Source: JBBSBR01 sp038251135 (lineage in GTDB: Bacteria > Patescibacteriota > Saccharimonadia > UBA4664). Taken from it: a stretch of 42,891 bases of DNA. The translations under genes were made by a program, and so were the position numbers. The stretch covers positions 1 to 42,891 of the forward strand of contig JBBSBR010000007.1 of assembly GCA_038251135.1 (NCBI GenBank), read 5' to 3'. This document shows, piece after piece, positions 32,121 to 39,379 of the stretch (within the stretch, counting starts at the first letter, position 1; each line of letters starts with the position of its first letter). Below the pieces are notes generated by a model. That model saw only the letters and a program-made list of their open reading frames with translations, made no database searches and was not told the origin of the DNA.

Positions 32121-33710
32121 TTAAGTCAAATTGATGGTGCGAACCATGAGCTCACGGACGCGGGCAAAGGCCACGCTCGCTTCCTTGAGTCTCAGCATGT
32201 AGCACGGCACCAGGTAGGCGCCGGCTCCCAAGGCCAGAAATATCAGGAACTTAGGCGCCAGCACCACGAATCCCTTGTCGGTAGCGTAGAGCGGGAGATA
32301 GTAATTTACCGCGTAGTAAAGCACTACCGCCATAATTATTCCCGCCATTGCCATCACGATACCGCCGCGGAAGATCTCCCGTTCGCCGTAATTACCTTCC
32401 CGAAAGTGCAGTATCGTCATCAAGACGATCGTCTCCAGAGTAGCAACGATACTGGCGGCCATTGCCAGACCCACAACTCCGTACTTGCGCGAGAGAAAGT
32501 AGCTCAATCCGATGTTGAGCGAAATACTCACGATACTGACAAAGAGCGGCGTCTTGGTGTCCTGATGGGCGTAGTAGAGACGGGCTACCAGCTGATAAAG
32601 GCTAGCAAAGATGATGGTTCCGGCAAACCAGCCGAGGGTATTGGCCGTGTCCGCGTTGCCAAATCCGTAAAGCAACCGCACGATATAGCCGCGTCCCACC
32701 ACCATAAAGACGGCTGACGGGATGGCCAGAAAAAGGATCAAGCGGGCCGTCTTCACATAGCCTTCAACCAGGCGGTCCTTAGCTCCCGATGCTGCGCGGG
32801 CCGCCATACGGGGAAACGAGGCCGTGGTGAGCGAGCTGCCGATCAAAACCAGCGGTACGTTCTTGAGGTTGCTGGCAAGCGTAAAAGCGGTAATTGAGCC
32901 GGGCGCCAAGGTCGATGCGATAATGGTCTCGACGCCGTAATTGATCTGGTCGATCCCCTGGTCGATGCTGCGCGGAATCATGAGCACGATCGTCTTACGA
33001 ACGCCCTTGAGATGAATTCCCAGCATCGGGCGCCACTTAAAACCGAGTCCGTAGAGACCGACCCACTGCAGCCCCGCCTGCAGAACCACGCCCAGAACAA
33101 CCCCCCAGGCCACTCCGTAGACAGAGTAGGTGCCCGCCAGAAAAACAATCCCGACAATTATACCGACGTTATAAAAAACGCCGGCCAAAGCAAAGATGAT
33201 GAACCGGTTGAAAGCCTGCTGGACGCTGCCGAGGACGCTCGAAATAGCGAAGAAGACCGGCGTAATCAGCATAATCCGGGTGAGATTAACCGCCAACTCA
33301 TGCCGCGCCGGATCGAATCCGGGCGTAAGAATAGTCGTCAGCGGACTGGCGAAAATCGCCATCACCAGTCCGCCGATTGCCGTTGCCAGAACCAGCAGGT
33401 TCAGGAGCGAGGACGTTACCCGCCAAGCCTCATCCTGCTCGTCTTTATGCAGGTAGCTCGAAAGAACCGGTATAAACGCCACGGCAAAGGCTCCGGAAAC
33501 TAGCAGGGTGAAGAGCATTTCCGGAAGCCGGAAAGCCGCATTATAGGCATCTAACTCGGCGCCGATGCCGAAGTGCGCGACTAAGAGCCGGTCGCGCAAG
33601 AGTCCCAGCAGGCGCGATACCAGGAAAGCCCCGGAGATGAGCATGGCTGCTCCTCCCACGGTCTGGCGCTGGGTCGCAACATCGAGCCAGCGCCGCGCGC
33701 GTGCGTTCAT
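32121..33710 (-). CDS. murJ: MurJ (MviN) lipid II flippase
   Basis: A 529-aa polytopic protein of the MOP superfamily with about 14 helices. GAAMLISGAFLVSRLLGLLR with the conserved Arg cluster at the start (RLLGLLRDRLLVAHFG), then ELDAYNAAFRLPEMLFTLLV, is the family N-terminus. It flips lipid II for peptidoglycan synthesis. GAGGAT lies 6 nt before the ATG. It is 36 nt upstream of lepA and 58 nt downstream of ftsH on the same strand. Confidence 0.95.
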   Translation of the reverse strand: MNARARRWLDVATQRQTVGGAAMLISGAFLVSRLLGLLRDRLLVAHFGIGAELDAYNAAFRLPEMLFTLLVSGAFAVAFIPVLSSYLHKDEQDEAWRVTSSLLNLLVLATAIGGLVMAIFASPLTTILTPGFDPARHELAVNLTRIMLITPVFFAISSVLGSVQQAFNRFIIFALAGVFYNVGIIVGIVFLAGTYSVYGVAWGVVLGVVLQAGLQWVGLYGLGFKWRPMLGIHLKGVRKTIVLMIPRSIDQGIDQINYGVETIIASTLAPGSITAFTLASNLKNVPLVLIGSSLTTASFPRMAARAASGAKDRLVEGYVKTARLILFLAIPSAVFMVVGRGYIVRLLYGFGNADTANTLGWFAGTIIFASLYQLVARLYYAHQDTKTPLFVSIVSISLNIGLSYFLSRKYGVVGLAMAASIVATLETIVLMTILHFREGNYGEREIFRGGIVMAMAGIIMAVVLYYAVNYYLPLYATDKGFVVLAPKFLIFLALGAGAYLVPCYMLRLKEASVAFARVRELMVRTINLT

Positions 33711-33768
33711 GACGGTATCCTCGGCAAGGGCTGGTGATTGGTCATAGGAATATTAGCGGATACTCAAG

Positions 33769-35661
33769 TTATACGGCCGTAGCTTTGTCGCCGGACGGAG
33801 CAATATCAATCGAATCGACCCCGGTCTTGCGCGGATCGACGTTCTTGGGACGGTTGGGGCGTGGCCCGACAAGTTCGATAAATTCGTTCTTGTCGATGAC
33901 TTCGTTCTCGATTAGCTTCGCGGCGATCTTGTCGACTTTGTCGCGGTGTTCGGTAATCGTCGCTCCGGCCCGTTCGGCGGCCTCGTCAATGAGACCGGCA
34001 ACCTCTTCGTCAATGATTTTTGCCACGTCCTCGGAGTAATTTCGCTGCTCGCCCAACTCCCGTCCCAGGAATACGGCGTCACTCTGCGAACCAAAGACGC
34101 GGTTCGGAAGCTTGGAGCTCATACCGTAGTCCATAATCATGCTGCGGGCCAGCTGAGTCGCCTTCTGAATATCGTTCGAAGCGCCGGTGGTAACGCCGTC
34201 ATCGCCGAAGACGATCTGCTCGACCATACGGCCGCCGAGCATCACGGCCAGCTCGTCTTTGAAGTCAGCAATCGAGTTTAAGTTGCGGTCTTCCTCGGGC
34301 AATTGCCAAGTGAATCCGCCGGCGCGGCCGCGTGAGATGATCGAGACTTTGTTCACCGGATGAGCGTAAGCCATCATATGAGCCACAATTGAGTGACCGG
34401 CTTCGTGGTAGGCGGTAATGCGCTTCTCGTCGGGATTCATGACGTGCGTCTTGCGCACCGGCCCCATCATGACCTTTTCCAGACTTGAGCTTAAGTCGCT
34501 GTGATTAATCTTCTTCTTGTCCTGGCGGGCGGCCAGAATTGCGCCTTCGTTCATCAGATTCATGAGGTCGGCCCCCGAAAAACCAGGCGTCTTCTTGGCG
34601 ATTTCATCGAGATCGACGTCCTTTTCGAACGGCTTGTTCTTGGAGTGAACCTCCAGAATCGCGAGCCGGCTTTTGTAATCGGGTATGTCGAGAGTTACCC
34701 GGCGATCGAAACGACCCGGACGCAGCAGAGCCGGATCCAGGACGTCCGGCCGGTTGGTAGCGGCAATCACGATTACATTGGTACCTTGCTCGAACCCGTC
34801 CATCTCCACGAGGATCTGGTTGAGCGTCTGCTCGCGCTCGTCGTGTCCGCCGCCCATACCGGTGCCGCGCTGACGGCCGACGGCATCGATCTCATCGATA
34901 AAGATTATGCACGGAGCATTTTTCTTAGCCTTCAGAAAGAGGTCGCGCACCCGGCTGGCGCCGACGCCCACAAACATTTCGACAAAATCAGATCCGGCGA
35001 TGCTAAAGAACGGCACTCCGGCTTCGCCCGCTACCGCCCTTGCCAGAAGTGTCTTGCCGGTACCTGGAGGTCCATAGAGCAGAACGCCCTTCGGAATCTT
35101 GGCACCTAACGCCTCAAATTTGGTGGGATACTTCAAAAATTCAACGACTTCGCTCAATTCCTGCTTGGCCTCGTCGGCTCCGGCCACATCCTTAAAGAGT
35201 ACCTGCTCCTTGTCTGAACCGTGCAACTGGGCCCGGCTCTTGCCGAAGTTCATCGCTTGGTTCCCCTGGCCTTGCGCCTGGCGCATCATGAAGTAGAAGA
35301 GACCGATGATCAGCAAGACCGGTGCCAGGGTTATAAAGATTTGAAACCAGAAGCTGCTGCCCGAATCCGGCGGTTGCGTGGTGATCGTCACCTTGCTGGC
35401 GTCGATTCCGTAATCCGAGAGCTTGGCCGATGACTCCTTATAGGCGATCTCTTTGGTGTCGCCCGACTTCAGCGTGACCGTAAGCTTGTCCCCTTGGAGC
35501 GAAATATTATCGACTTGGCCGGACTTGACCTGTTCGATTACCTGGGATAGCGAGACCTCCTTGGTCTTGGTAGTTGGTGTCGATAACACCAAAATAACCG
35601 ATGCGATAAGCACGGCTCCGAGCAAGAATATAAATCCGCGAGTACCTTTTTTGAGCTTCAT
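33769..35661 (-). CDS. ftsH: FtsH, membrane AAA+ metalloprotease
   Basis: A 630-aa protein. Two N-terminal membrane helices (about 8-27 and 107-127) flank an extracytoplasmic domain; the AAA+ domain has GPPGTGKTLLARAVAGEAG, Walker B CIIFIDEIDAVGRQR and arginine fingers in DPALLRPGRFDRR; the protease domain has AYHEAGHSIVAHM, the HExxH zinc site. Degrades misfolded membrane proteins and regulatory proteins. TAGGT precedes the ATG. Same strand order tilS-ftsH as in many bacteria. Confidence 0.97.
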   Translation of the reverse strand: MKLKKGTRGFIFLLGAVLIASVILVLSTPTTKTKEVSLSQVIEQVKSGQVDNISLQGDKLTVTLKSGDTKEIAYKESSAKLSDYGIDASKVTITTQPPDSGSSFWFQIFITLAPVLLIIGLFYFMMRQAQGQGNQAMNFGKSRAQLHGSDKEQVLFKDVAGADEAKQELSEVVEFLKYPTKFEALGAKIPKGVLLYGPPGTGKTLLARAVAGEAGVPFFSIAGSDFVEMFVGVGASRVRDLFLKAKKNAPCIIFIDEIDAVGRQRGTGMGGGHDEREQTLNQILVEMDGFEQGTNVIVIAATNRPDVLDPALLRPGRFDRRVTLDIPDYKSRLAILEVHSKNKPFEKDVDLDEIAKKTPGFSGADLMNLMNEGAILAARQDKKKINHSDLSSSLEKVMMGPVRKTHVMNPDEKRITAYHEAGHSIVAHMMAYAHPVNKVSIISRGRAGGFTWQLPEEDRNLNSIADFKDELAVMLGGRMVEQIVFGDDGVTTGASNDIQKATQLARSMIMDYGMSSKLPNRVFGSQSDAVFLGRELGEQRNYSEDVAKIIDEEVAGLIDEAAERAGATITEHRDKVDKIAAKLIENEVIDKNEFIELVGPRPNRPKNVDPRKTGVDSIDIAPSGDKATAV

Positions 35662-35735
35662 AATTACCTACTTTCATTACTGCTTCGTACGGGAGCGGAC
35701 CACGCCCTCGCGTCAAAATACTTGTCTAGTATACG

Positions 35736-36668
35736 CTATTTTCCCTCATTTGACCCTATTTGGCGGATCATAAACCGCAGATATGCCCGTTCAAGATCCA
35801 AATTTAAGGTCTCGTTCACCGGACGGTGCCGGCCAGTCTTACCGGATCGAACAAACTGAGCCAACTCGGTCACTAGGCGTTCGTTAAACTCAACGCTCGG
35901 ATCCGCAACTCGGGCAGCGTAGACGACCAGCTCCCGCAACTCATCAACGGCCAGGGCTTGGGCCAGCAGGCGGTCAATTCGGACGGATCCCTGCTCGCGT
36001 ACAATATAGGTTTCAAGGATTGCGTCGATCCGATCATTTACCGCGCTTAAATCATTCACCGTATCCATATACTCAGTACGCCATTGCGGTGCGGCGATTG
36101 GAAGCAGACTATGACGCAAGAAGTTGCGCGGGTTCGACTCGTCATAATTTGACGCGTCTTCCTGCCACCGCAAGTCTCGAGCCGCCGCATAAGCTCTGAG
36201 CTCCCGGCGCCCGATTCCAAGTAGGGGCCGCAAGATCCGACCTGATCGCATCGGAGCCAACCCCCGCCGCCCGGTACCGCGCGCCAGATTCAACAAGCTC
36301 GTCTCGATGACGTCGTCTAGGTGGTGGGCGGTGACGATAGCTTGAGCTCCGGCCGCCGCGCGAACTCGCTCCAGGAAATCGTAACGGGCGGCCCTGGCTT
36401 CGGCCTCGCTGCGAAGCGGCTGTTCCGACCGCTCGGTTCGGTATCCCAGTCCGTAAGTCTTGGCGATCGACCCGACCAGCGCCTCGTCGGCGGACGACTC
36501 CGCACGCATGGCATGATCGTAGTGAGCTACAATCAGGGAATATTTAACGTCTGAGCGAATGAGCAGATCAAGCAGCACCATCGAATCGGCACCGCCCGAG
36601 ACCGCCACCACGTACTTGCCGGGTTCGGGCCAATCGACTTGCGCTGTCAGTGATTCGTTTGAATTCAT
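35736..36668 (-). CDS. tilS: TilS, tRNA-Ile lysidine synthetase
   Basis: A 310-aa N-type ATP pyrophosphatase. P-loop VAVSGGADSMVLLDLL near residue 20, then VAHYDHAMRAES and AHHLDDVIETSLLNLARGTG, all TilS signatures; the C-terminal domains are shortened relative to E. coli. It converts C34 of tRNA-Ile2(CAU) to lysidine so that it reads AUA. I start at MNSNESLTAQ (36668); the longer frame runs into the tRNA terminator. TATACT lies 11 nt upstream. tRNA-Met(CAU) lies just upstream on the same strand. Confidence 0.94.
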   Translation of the reverse strand: MNSNESLTAQVDWPEPGKYVVAVSGGADSMVLLDLLIRSDVKYSLIVAHYDHAMRAESSADEALVGSIAKTYGLGYRTERSEQPLRSEAEARAARYDFLERVRAAAGAQAIVTAHHLDDVIETSLLNLARGTGRRGLAPMRSGRILRPLLGIGRRELRAYAAARDLRWQEDASNYDESNPRNFLRHSLLPIAAPQWRTEYMDTVNDLSAVNDRIDAILETYIVREQGSVRIDRLLAQALAVDELRELVVYAARVADPSVEFNERLVTELAQFVRSGKTGRHRPVNETLNLDLERAYLRFMIRQIGSNEGK

Positions 36669-36692
36669 AGAATAGTCCAAGTATATACTCCC

Positions 36693-36726
36693 ATGAAAAA
36701 GCCCCGGCACTGCGGGGCACTTTCAT
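36693..36726 (-). terminator. Terminator of tRNA-Met
   Basis: ATGAAA(AA)GCCCCG (36693-36706) pairs with CGGGGC(AC)TTTCAT (36713-36726); on the minus strand GCCCCG...CGGGGC is followed by TTTTTCAT. It starts immediately after the tRNA CCA. Confidence 0.85.
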
Positions 36727-36801
<75 letters not shown>

Positions 36802-36822
36802 ATGGCAGACAATAACCGGCTT

Positions 36823-36851
36823 ATTGTAGGCTAAATGAGCTCGATTGTCTA
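36823..36851 (-). promoter_or_regulatory. Promoter of tRNA-Met
   Basis: TAGACA (36846-36851), 17 bp, TACAAT (36823-36828) on the minus strand, 21 nt before the tRNA. Confidence 0.55.
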
Positions 36852-36885
36852 TCGGTCATTGCCAATATGCCCAGTTGGCTGACAT

Positions 36886-36918
36886 GTGAAAGCCCCGCCA
36901 AGTGCAGCGGGGCATCAC
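36886..36918 (-). terminator. Island terminator, copy 1
   Basis: GTGA-AA-GCCCCGC, 8-nt loop CAAGTGCA, GCGGGGC-A-TCAC. Matches copy 3 (38544-38573) in stem, bulge and loop length; terminates the 153-aa gene. Confidence 0.85.
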
Positions 36919-36961
36919 CATTACTGGTATAGCGGGCTGCCCTTGTGCGGGGCGGGTCGGG

Positions 36962-37423
36962 TCAGACGCTGTCGAGAGAGAGCGGCTGGTAGATCGCCGG
37001 CACCTCGATCAATGGGTCGTCCGTGACGGCGAAGAGTTCCGAGTCGATGTACTCGATACGGCCGGAGTCAGGGCTGATGCGCACGAACGCTCGAGTACAC
37101 CTCCACTCACTGCAGACGCCAATCCGCACGCGCAGCGGACCCGGGTAGGTAACGAACTGCGGCGGTTGGTCGTGACACGGCGAGCGAAGCCCGAAGACGG
37201 GTCGGAAGGCCAGCGCGGCGGGGTTCTGGTGCTCGTCGTCGACGGGTCGCAGCTCTTCGGTGGTCCACGGTGAAGCGCCGTCGAGCCACTCCTGGAGGCC
37301 GGTGCGGTCGTTGAGGCGCACCACGTTCTCGTAGCAGATACTGCAGGAGCCGATAGTGACGCCATCGCCTCGCGAGGAGTCGATGATCGCGTCGTGGCAG
37401 GGCGACAGGAGCGTATTGGTCAT
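36962..37423 (-). CDS. 153-aa unknown Cys-rich protein of the island
   Basis: MTNTLLSPCHDAIIDSSRGD at the start, then GSCSICYENVVRLND with a CxxC pair, SPCHDQPPQF in the middle and VCSEWRC later: six Cys and two His could bind zinc. C-terminus acidic. Not recognised. AGAGGT lies 5 nt before the ATG and a strong promoter (37486-37514) gives a leader of about 55 nt. Single-gene unit ended by terminator copy 1. No signal peptide. Confidence 0.6.
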   Translation of the reverse strand: MTNTLLSPCHDAIIDSSRGDGVTIGSCSICYENVVRLNDRTGLQEWLDGASPWTTEELRPVDDEHQNPAALAFRPVFGLRSPCHDQPPQFVTYPGPLRVRIGVCSEWRCTRAFVRISPDSGRIEYIDSELFAVTDDPLIEVPAIYQPLSLDSV

Positions 37424-37485
37424 TATGACCTCTCGAATGTAGGAGCGCCCCGGAGGACGCAGGGCGGACTCCGATGGATTTGCCT

Positions 37486-37514
37486 ATGATAGCATATTGT
37501 GCATGCTATGTCAA
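37486..37514 (-). promoter_or_regulatory. Island promoter 1
   Basis: Consensus TTGACA (37509-37514), 17 bp, TATCAT (37486-37491) preceded by ATGC, an extended -10 (ATGCTATCAT). Confidence 0.8.
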
Positions 37515-37529
37515 TTTGCGTGAGCACGT

Positions 37530-37800
37530 TGATTGTTCCATGTCTGAGCTTAGCCTGCTCGCTTCATGAATTGTATCGACGTCTCGGGATATTCGCTGGT
37601 ACTAGTAACTGGATTCGAAAAGCTCATTCCACGCGTCTCGACGCTATCAGCGTTTGGAGGCGAATGAAATGAGCTGGTCCAGGTGGGCTCAACCGTCACT
37701 GAATGGAACCAAGTACTGGCCGAGCTCAGTGACTGGCACCAGTCACGAGGGAAAGCCTGCCTAGAAAGACTACCGACTTAGTCTTAAATCAACGTACATA
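37530..37800. other. Non-coding stretch with several inverted repeats
   Basis: No credible gene in 37515-37892. Inverted repeats: 37621-37628/37668-37675 (AGCTCATT/AATGAGCT, with a smaller ACGC/GCGT inside), 37729-37736/37739-37746 (GTGACTGG/CCAGTCAC, 2-nt loop), 37766-37772/37779-37785 (AAGACTA/TAGTCTT). An imperfect direct repeat CACTGAATGGAACC/CAGTGACTGGCACC lies at about 37697 and 37727. Could be a structured RNA or a recombination site; unknown. Confidence 0.45.
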
Positions 37801-37811
37801 ACGGCAGACAA

Positions 37812-37880
37812 GTGAAAACCCCGCTGGATGCGAGGTTATCCACCCTTGCGGGTAGTGCTCGTCCTTGCGGGGCTGTTGCT
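37812..37880 (-). terminator. Island terminator, copy 2 with a nested insert
   Basis: Starts like copies 1 and 3 (plus strand CAAGTGAAAACCCCGC), but its CCCCGC (37819-37824) pairs with GCGGGG at 37867-37872 across a 42-nt insert holding CGAG/CTCG and ACCC/GGGT stems. Ends the 152-aa gene. Confidence 0.65.
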
Positions 37881-37892
37881 TTTGCAGAAGGA

Positions 37893-38351
37893 TCAGAGAG
37901 CAGGAACAGGAATCTCCCACAACTCGCTGATGAGCTGACGAGTCTCCGCCTGCACTCGAAGGGCGTTTTCGTAGTTGGCACGGGGGCCATGCAGGGAGAC
38001 AACGATGTGGTGTGGAGTGATTGTAAGGTCATCGATCTGAGGATCGCTCATCAGTCGAATTGCAAGTTTCCTTGCCCGCTCTCCAACAGGTGCGCTGTAC
38101 GCATCGCGCCATAGGCGCTCCACGGATGGTGAGTCGCTCACTTCAAATGTTGTGATGAACGCGACGCTGAGAGAAGCGCCATGCCCGAAGGAAATTGGTG
38201 GCAGGCCATCGATGATCACTGGATGATCCGCCGAGCCTAGGGCGTTCGATAGGGACTGCTGAAGTGAGTCCTTATCTTCGGTCCAGACAACCCCTCTGAG
38301 CTTCCATACGTCGCTAGTGATGTCTTCAATAGATGCGCAAGCGTGACTCAT
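37893..38351 (-). CDS. 152-aa unknown protein of the island
   Basis: A soluble protein, MSHACASIEDITSDVWKLRG at the start; VIIDGLPPISFGHGASLSVA in the middle; a helical C-terminus ENALRVQAETRQLISELWEI. Not recognised. I start at ATG 38351 because GGGCGGAG lies just upstream; the longer frame to 38414 begins in the promoter. Two His and the GHG motif are not a known active site. Own promoter (38396-38424) and terminator copy 2. Confidence 0.55.
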   Translation of the reverse strand: MSHACASIEDITSDVWKLRGVVWTEDKDSLQQSLSNALGSADHPVIIDGLPPISFGHGASLSVAFITTFEVSDSPSVERLWRDAYSAPVGERARKLAIRLMSDPQIDDLTITPHHIVVSLHGPRANYENALRVQAETRQLISELWEIPVPAL

Positions 38352-38395
38352 CGCTCCGCCCTTCTGGTTGCCGGGTTCTCTTTCCGGATCGTAAG

Positions 38396-38424
38396 ATAAT
38401 AACACAAAAAACAACTAAAAGCAA
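38396..38424 (-). promoter_or_regulatory. Island promoter 2
   Basis: TTGCTT (38419-38424), 17 bp containing GTTTTTT, TATTAT (38396-38401) with TGT before it. About two-thirds identical over 29 bp to island promoter 3. Confidence 0.65.
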
Positions 38425-38425
38425 C

Positions 38426-38450
38426 TGGTGGGCCGAGGTGGATTGGACCG
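38426..38450 (-). other. Decayed tRNA 3' end (possible att remnant)
   Basis: Minus strand reads GTCCAAT, CCACC, TCGGCCC, ACCA: T-loop (5 of 7 canonical), T-stem 3' strand, acceptor 3' strand, discriminator A and CCA. The matching T-stem 5' strand and the 5' half are not intact, although TTCGTAAGC resembling a tRNA-Thr anticodon loop lies upstream at about 38470. It precedes island promoter 2 just as tRNA-Ile2 precedes island promoter 3. Confidence 0.35.
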
Positions 38451-38543
38451 GAACCAAATCTGGGAGCAGCTTACGAATCGGTATGTGTCCTTGAAGTAAA
38501 ATGCCCTTGAATCGGATACCTAGTGGTAACGCACCTAAGGCAA

Positions 38544-38573
38544 GTGAAACCCCGCCAGATGTAGCGGGGTCAC
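38544..38573 (-). terminator. Island terminator, copy 3
   Basis: GTGA-AA-CCCCGC, loop CAGATGTA, GCGGGG-TCAC. Ends the 101/71-aa gene pair. Nearly the same as copy 1. Confidence 0.85.
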
Positions 38574-38609
38574 CTTGTACAGTGTGCTGCTCCTAGCGGG
38601 GTGGATGAG

Positions 38610-38825
38610 CTAGTTGAGCGCGAGGAACTTCTCGAACTCAGTGACTGCGGCGTCGAGTGAGACGCCATAGGTACCGCCATCGCCCTCGCGGAGGACGGTG
38701 GCGGGTGCGGCACATAGGGCTTCAAACTCGCCAAACCGGTCGTTATTCACGATCATGGCGGCTCGGGTGCGGAGCCACTCCAAATCGATGTCGTCGTAGC
38801 ACTTTGTGTTCTGGCTGGATGCCAT
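38610..38825 (-). CDS. 71-aa unknown protein of the island
   Basis: MASSQNTKCYDDIDLEWLRT at the start, helical, acidic, C-terminus VTEFEKFLALN. Its ATG shares an A with the TGA of the 101-aa gene, so the two are translationally coupled. The longer frame upstream is only the other frame of that gene. Not recognised. Confidence 0.5.
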   Translation of the reverse strand: MASSQNTKCYDDIDLEWLRTRAAMIVNNDRFGEFEALCAAPATVLREGDGGTYGVSLDAAVTEFEKFLALN

Positions 38826-39130
38826 CAAGACGACTCGTGGCTCACGAGGGCCGCCGTGATGACGGCAAGCAGGCCGGGCTGGTCGGCATAACTCGATGCG
38901 TGGATGTTCGCCGGATTGATGATGATCCCGTGGATTCCATTGCCGGAAAAGCCTTCGGTTCCGGGCTCGTCTGGTTGGCCCATCGTGTTGACGAAACCTG
39001 CCCGACGCTCCGCGCGAACCCACTCACGCTTGGTCGATACCGACCATTCTGAATCGGGGCTGAGCTGGAGGAAATAGAGCTCGCTTGGTCTGATGGCCCC
39101 TGTTGTCACTATCGAGTCTGGCGTAGTCAT
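38825..39130 (-). CDS. 101-aa unknown protein of the island
   Basis: MTTPDSIVTTGAIRPSELYF at the start; GIHGIIINPANIHASSYADQ in the middle; ends in ALVSHESS. Soluble, not recognised. GGAG lies 10 nt before the ATG. The promoter at 39188-39216 gives a leader of about 50 nt. The first gene of a coupled pair that ends at terminator copy 3. Confidence 0.55.
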   Translation of the reverse strand: MTTPDSIVTTGAIRPSELYFLQLSPDSEWSVSTKREWVRAERRAGFVNTMGQPDEPGTEGFSGNGIHGIIINPANIHASSYADQPGLLAVITAALVSHESS

Positions 39131-39187
39131 TCTTAGATCACTCCAGAGATACTCAGGCCGTAGGTGTATCCCACAGCTAGCTTACAT

Positions 39188-39216
39188 ACGATAGCATAAA
39201 AAACGAATAATTGCAA
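39188..39216 (-). promoter_or_regulatory. Island promoter 3, abutting tRNA-Ile2
   Basis: TTGCAA (39211-39216) directly follows the tRNA CCA, then 17 bp with GTTTTTT, and TATCGT (39188-39193) preceded by ATGC. The T-tract may also end the tRNA transcript. Confidence 0.65.
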
Positions 39217-39292
39217 TGGTGGGCTCGGCTGGACTTGAACCAGCGACCAAGTAGTTATGAGCCACCTGCTCTAACCACTGAGCTACGAGCCC
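39217..39292 (-). tRNA. tRNA-Ile2 (anticodon CAT, lysidine type) candidate
   Basis: Minus strand: acceptor GGGCTCG/CGAGCCC, D-arm GCTCAGTGGTTAGAGC, anticodon loop CTCATAA, then TTGGTCGCTGGTTCAAGTCC, A73 and encoded CCA. The T-arm is the same as E. coli tRNA-Ile2 as I recall it. Together with the separate elongator Met and initiator Met genes this favours Ile2, the TilS substrate. Confidence 0.8.
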
Positions 39293-39323
39293 ATATATTC
39301 ATAGCGTGGTTAACGCATTCTAG

Positions 39324-39353
39324 AGTATATCAATTAGACGGTTTGTGCACCAA
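39324..39353 (-). promoter_or_regulatory. Promoter of tRNA-Ile2
   Basis: TTGGTG (39348-39353), 18 bp, TATACT (39324-39329) on the minus strand. Overlaps the -35 of the divergent promoter. Confidence 0.55.
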
Positions 39354-39371
39354 CCTTAGCCGGATTATACT
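39343..39371 (+). promoter_or_regulatory. Promoter of the DUF2207 gene (leaderless)
   Basis: TTGTGC (39343-39348), 17 bp, TATACT (39366-39371), then 8 nt to the ATG. No SD. Confidence 0.65.
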
Positions 39372-39379
39372 TACTTCAA

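Noticed and set aside
31884..32717. 277-codon plus-strand frame across the lepA start and murJ end
   Set aside because: It is a shadow of two certain genes and spans their junction; no RBS or recognisable domain.
34501..35109. 202-codon plus-strand frame inside ftsH
   Set aside because: Antisense to the conserved AAA+ domain.
38657..39052. 131-codon plus-strand frame in the island
   Set aside because: The minus-strand pair has SD, promoter, stop/start coupling and terminator; the plus frame has none.
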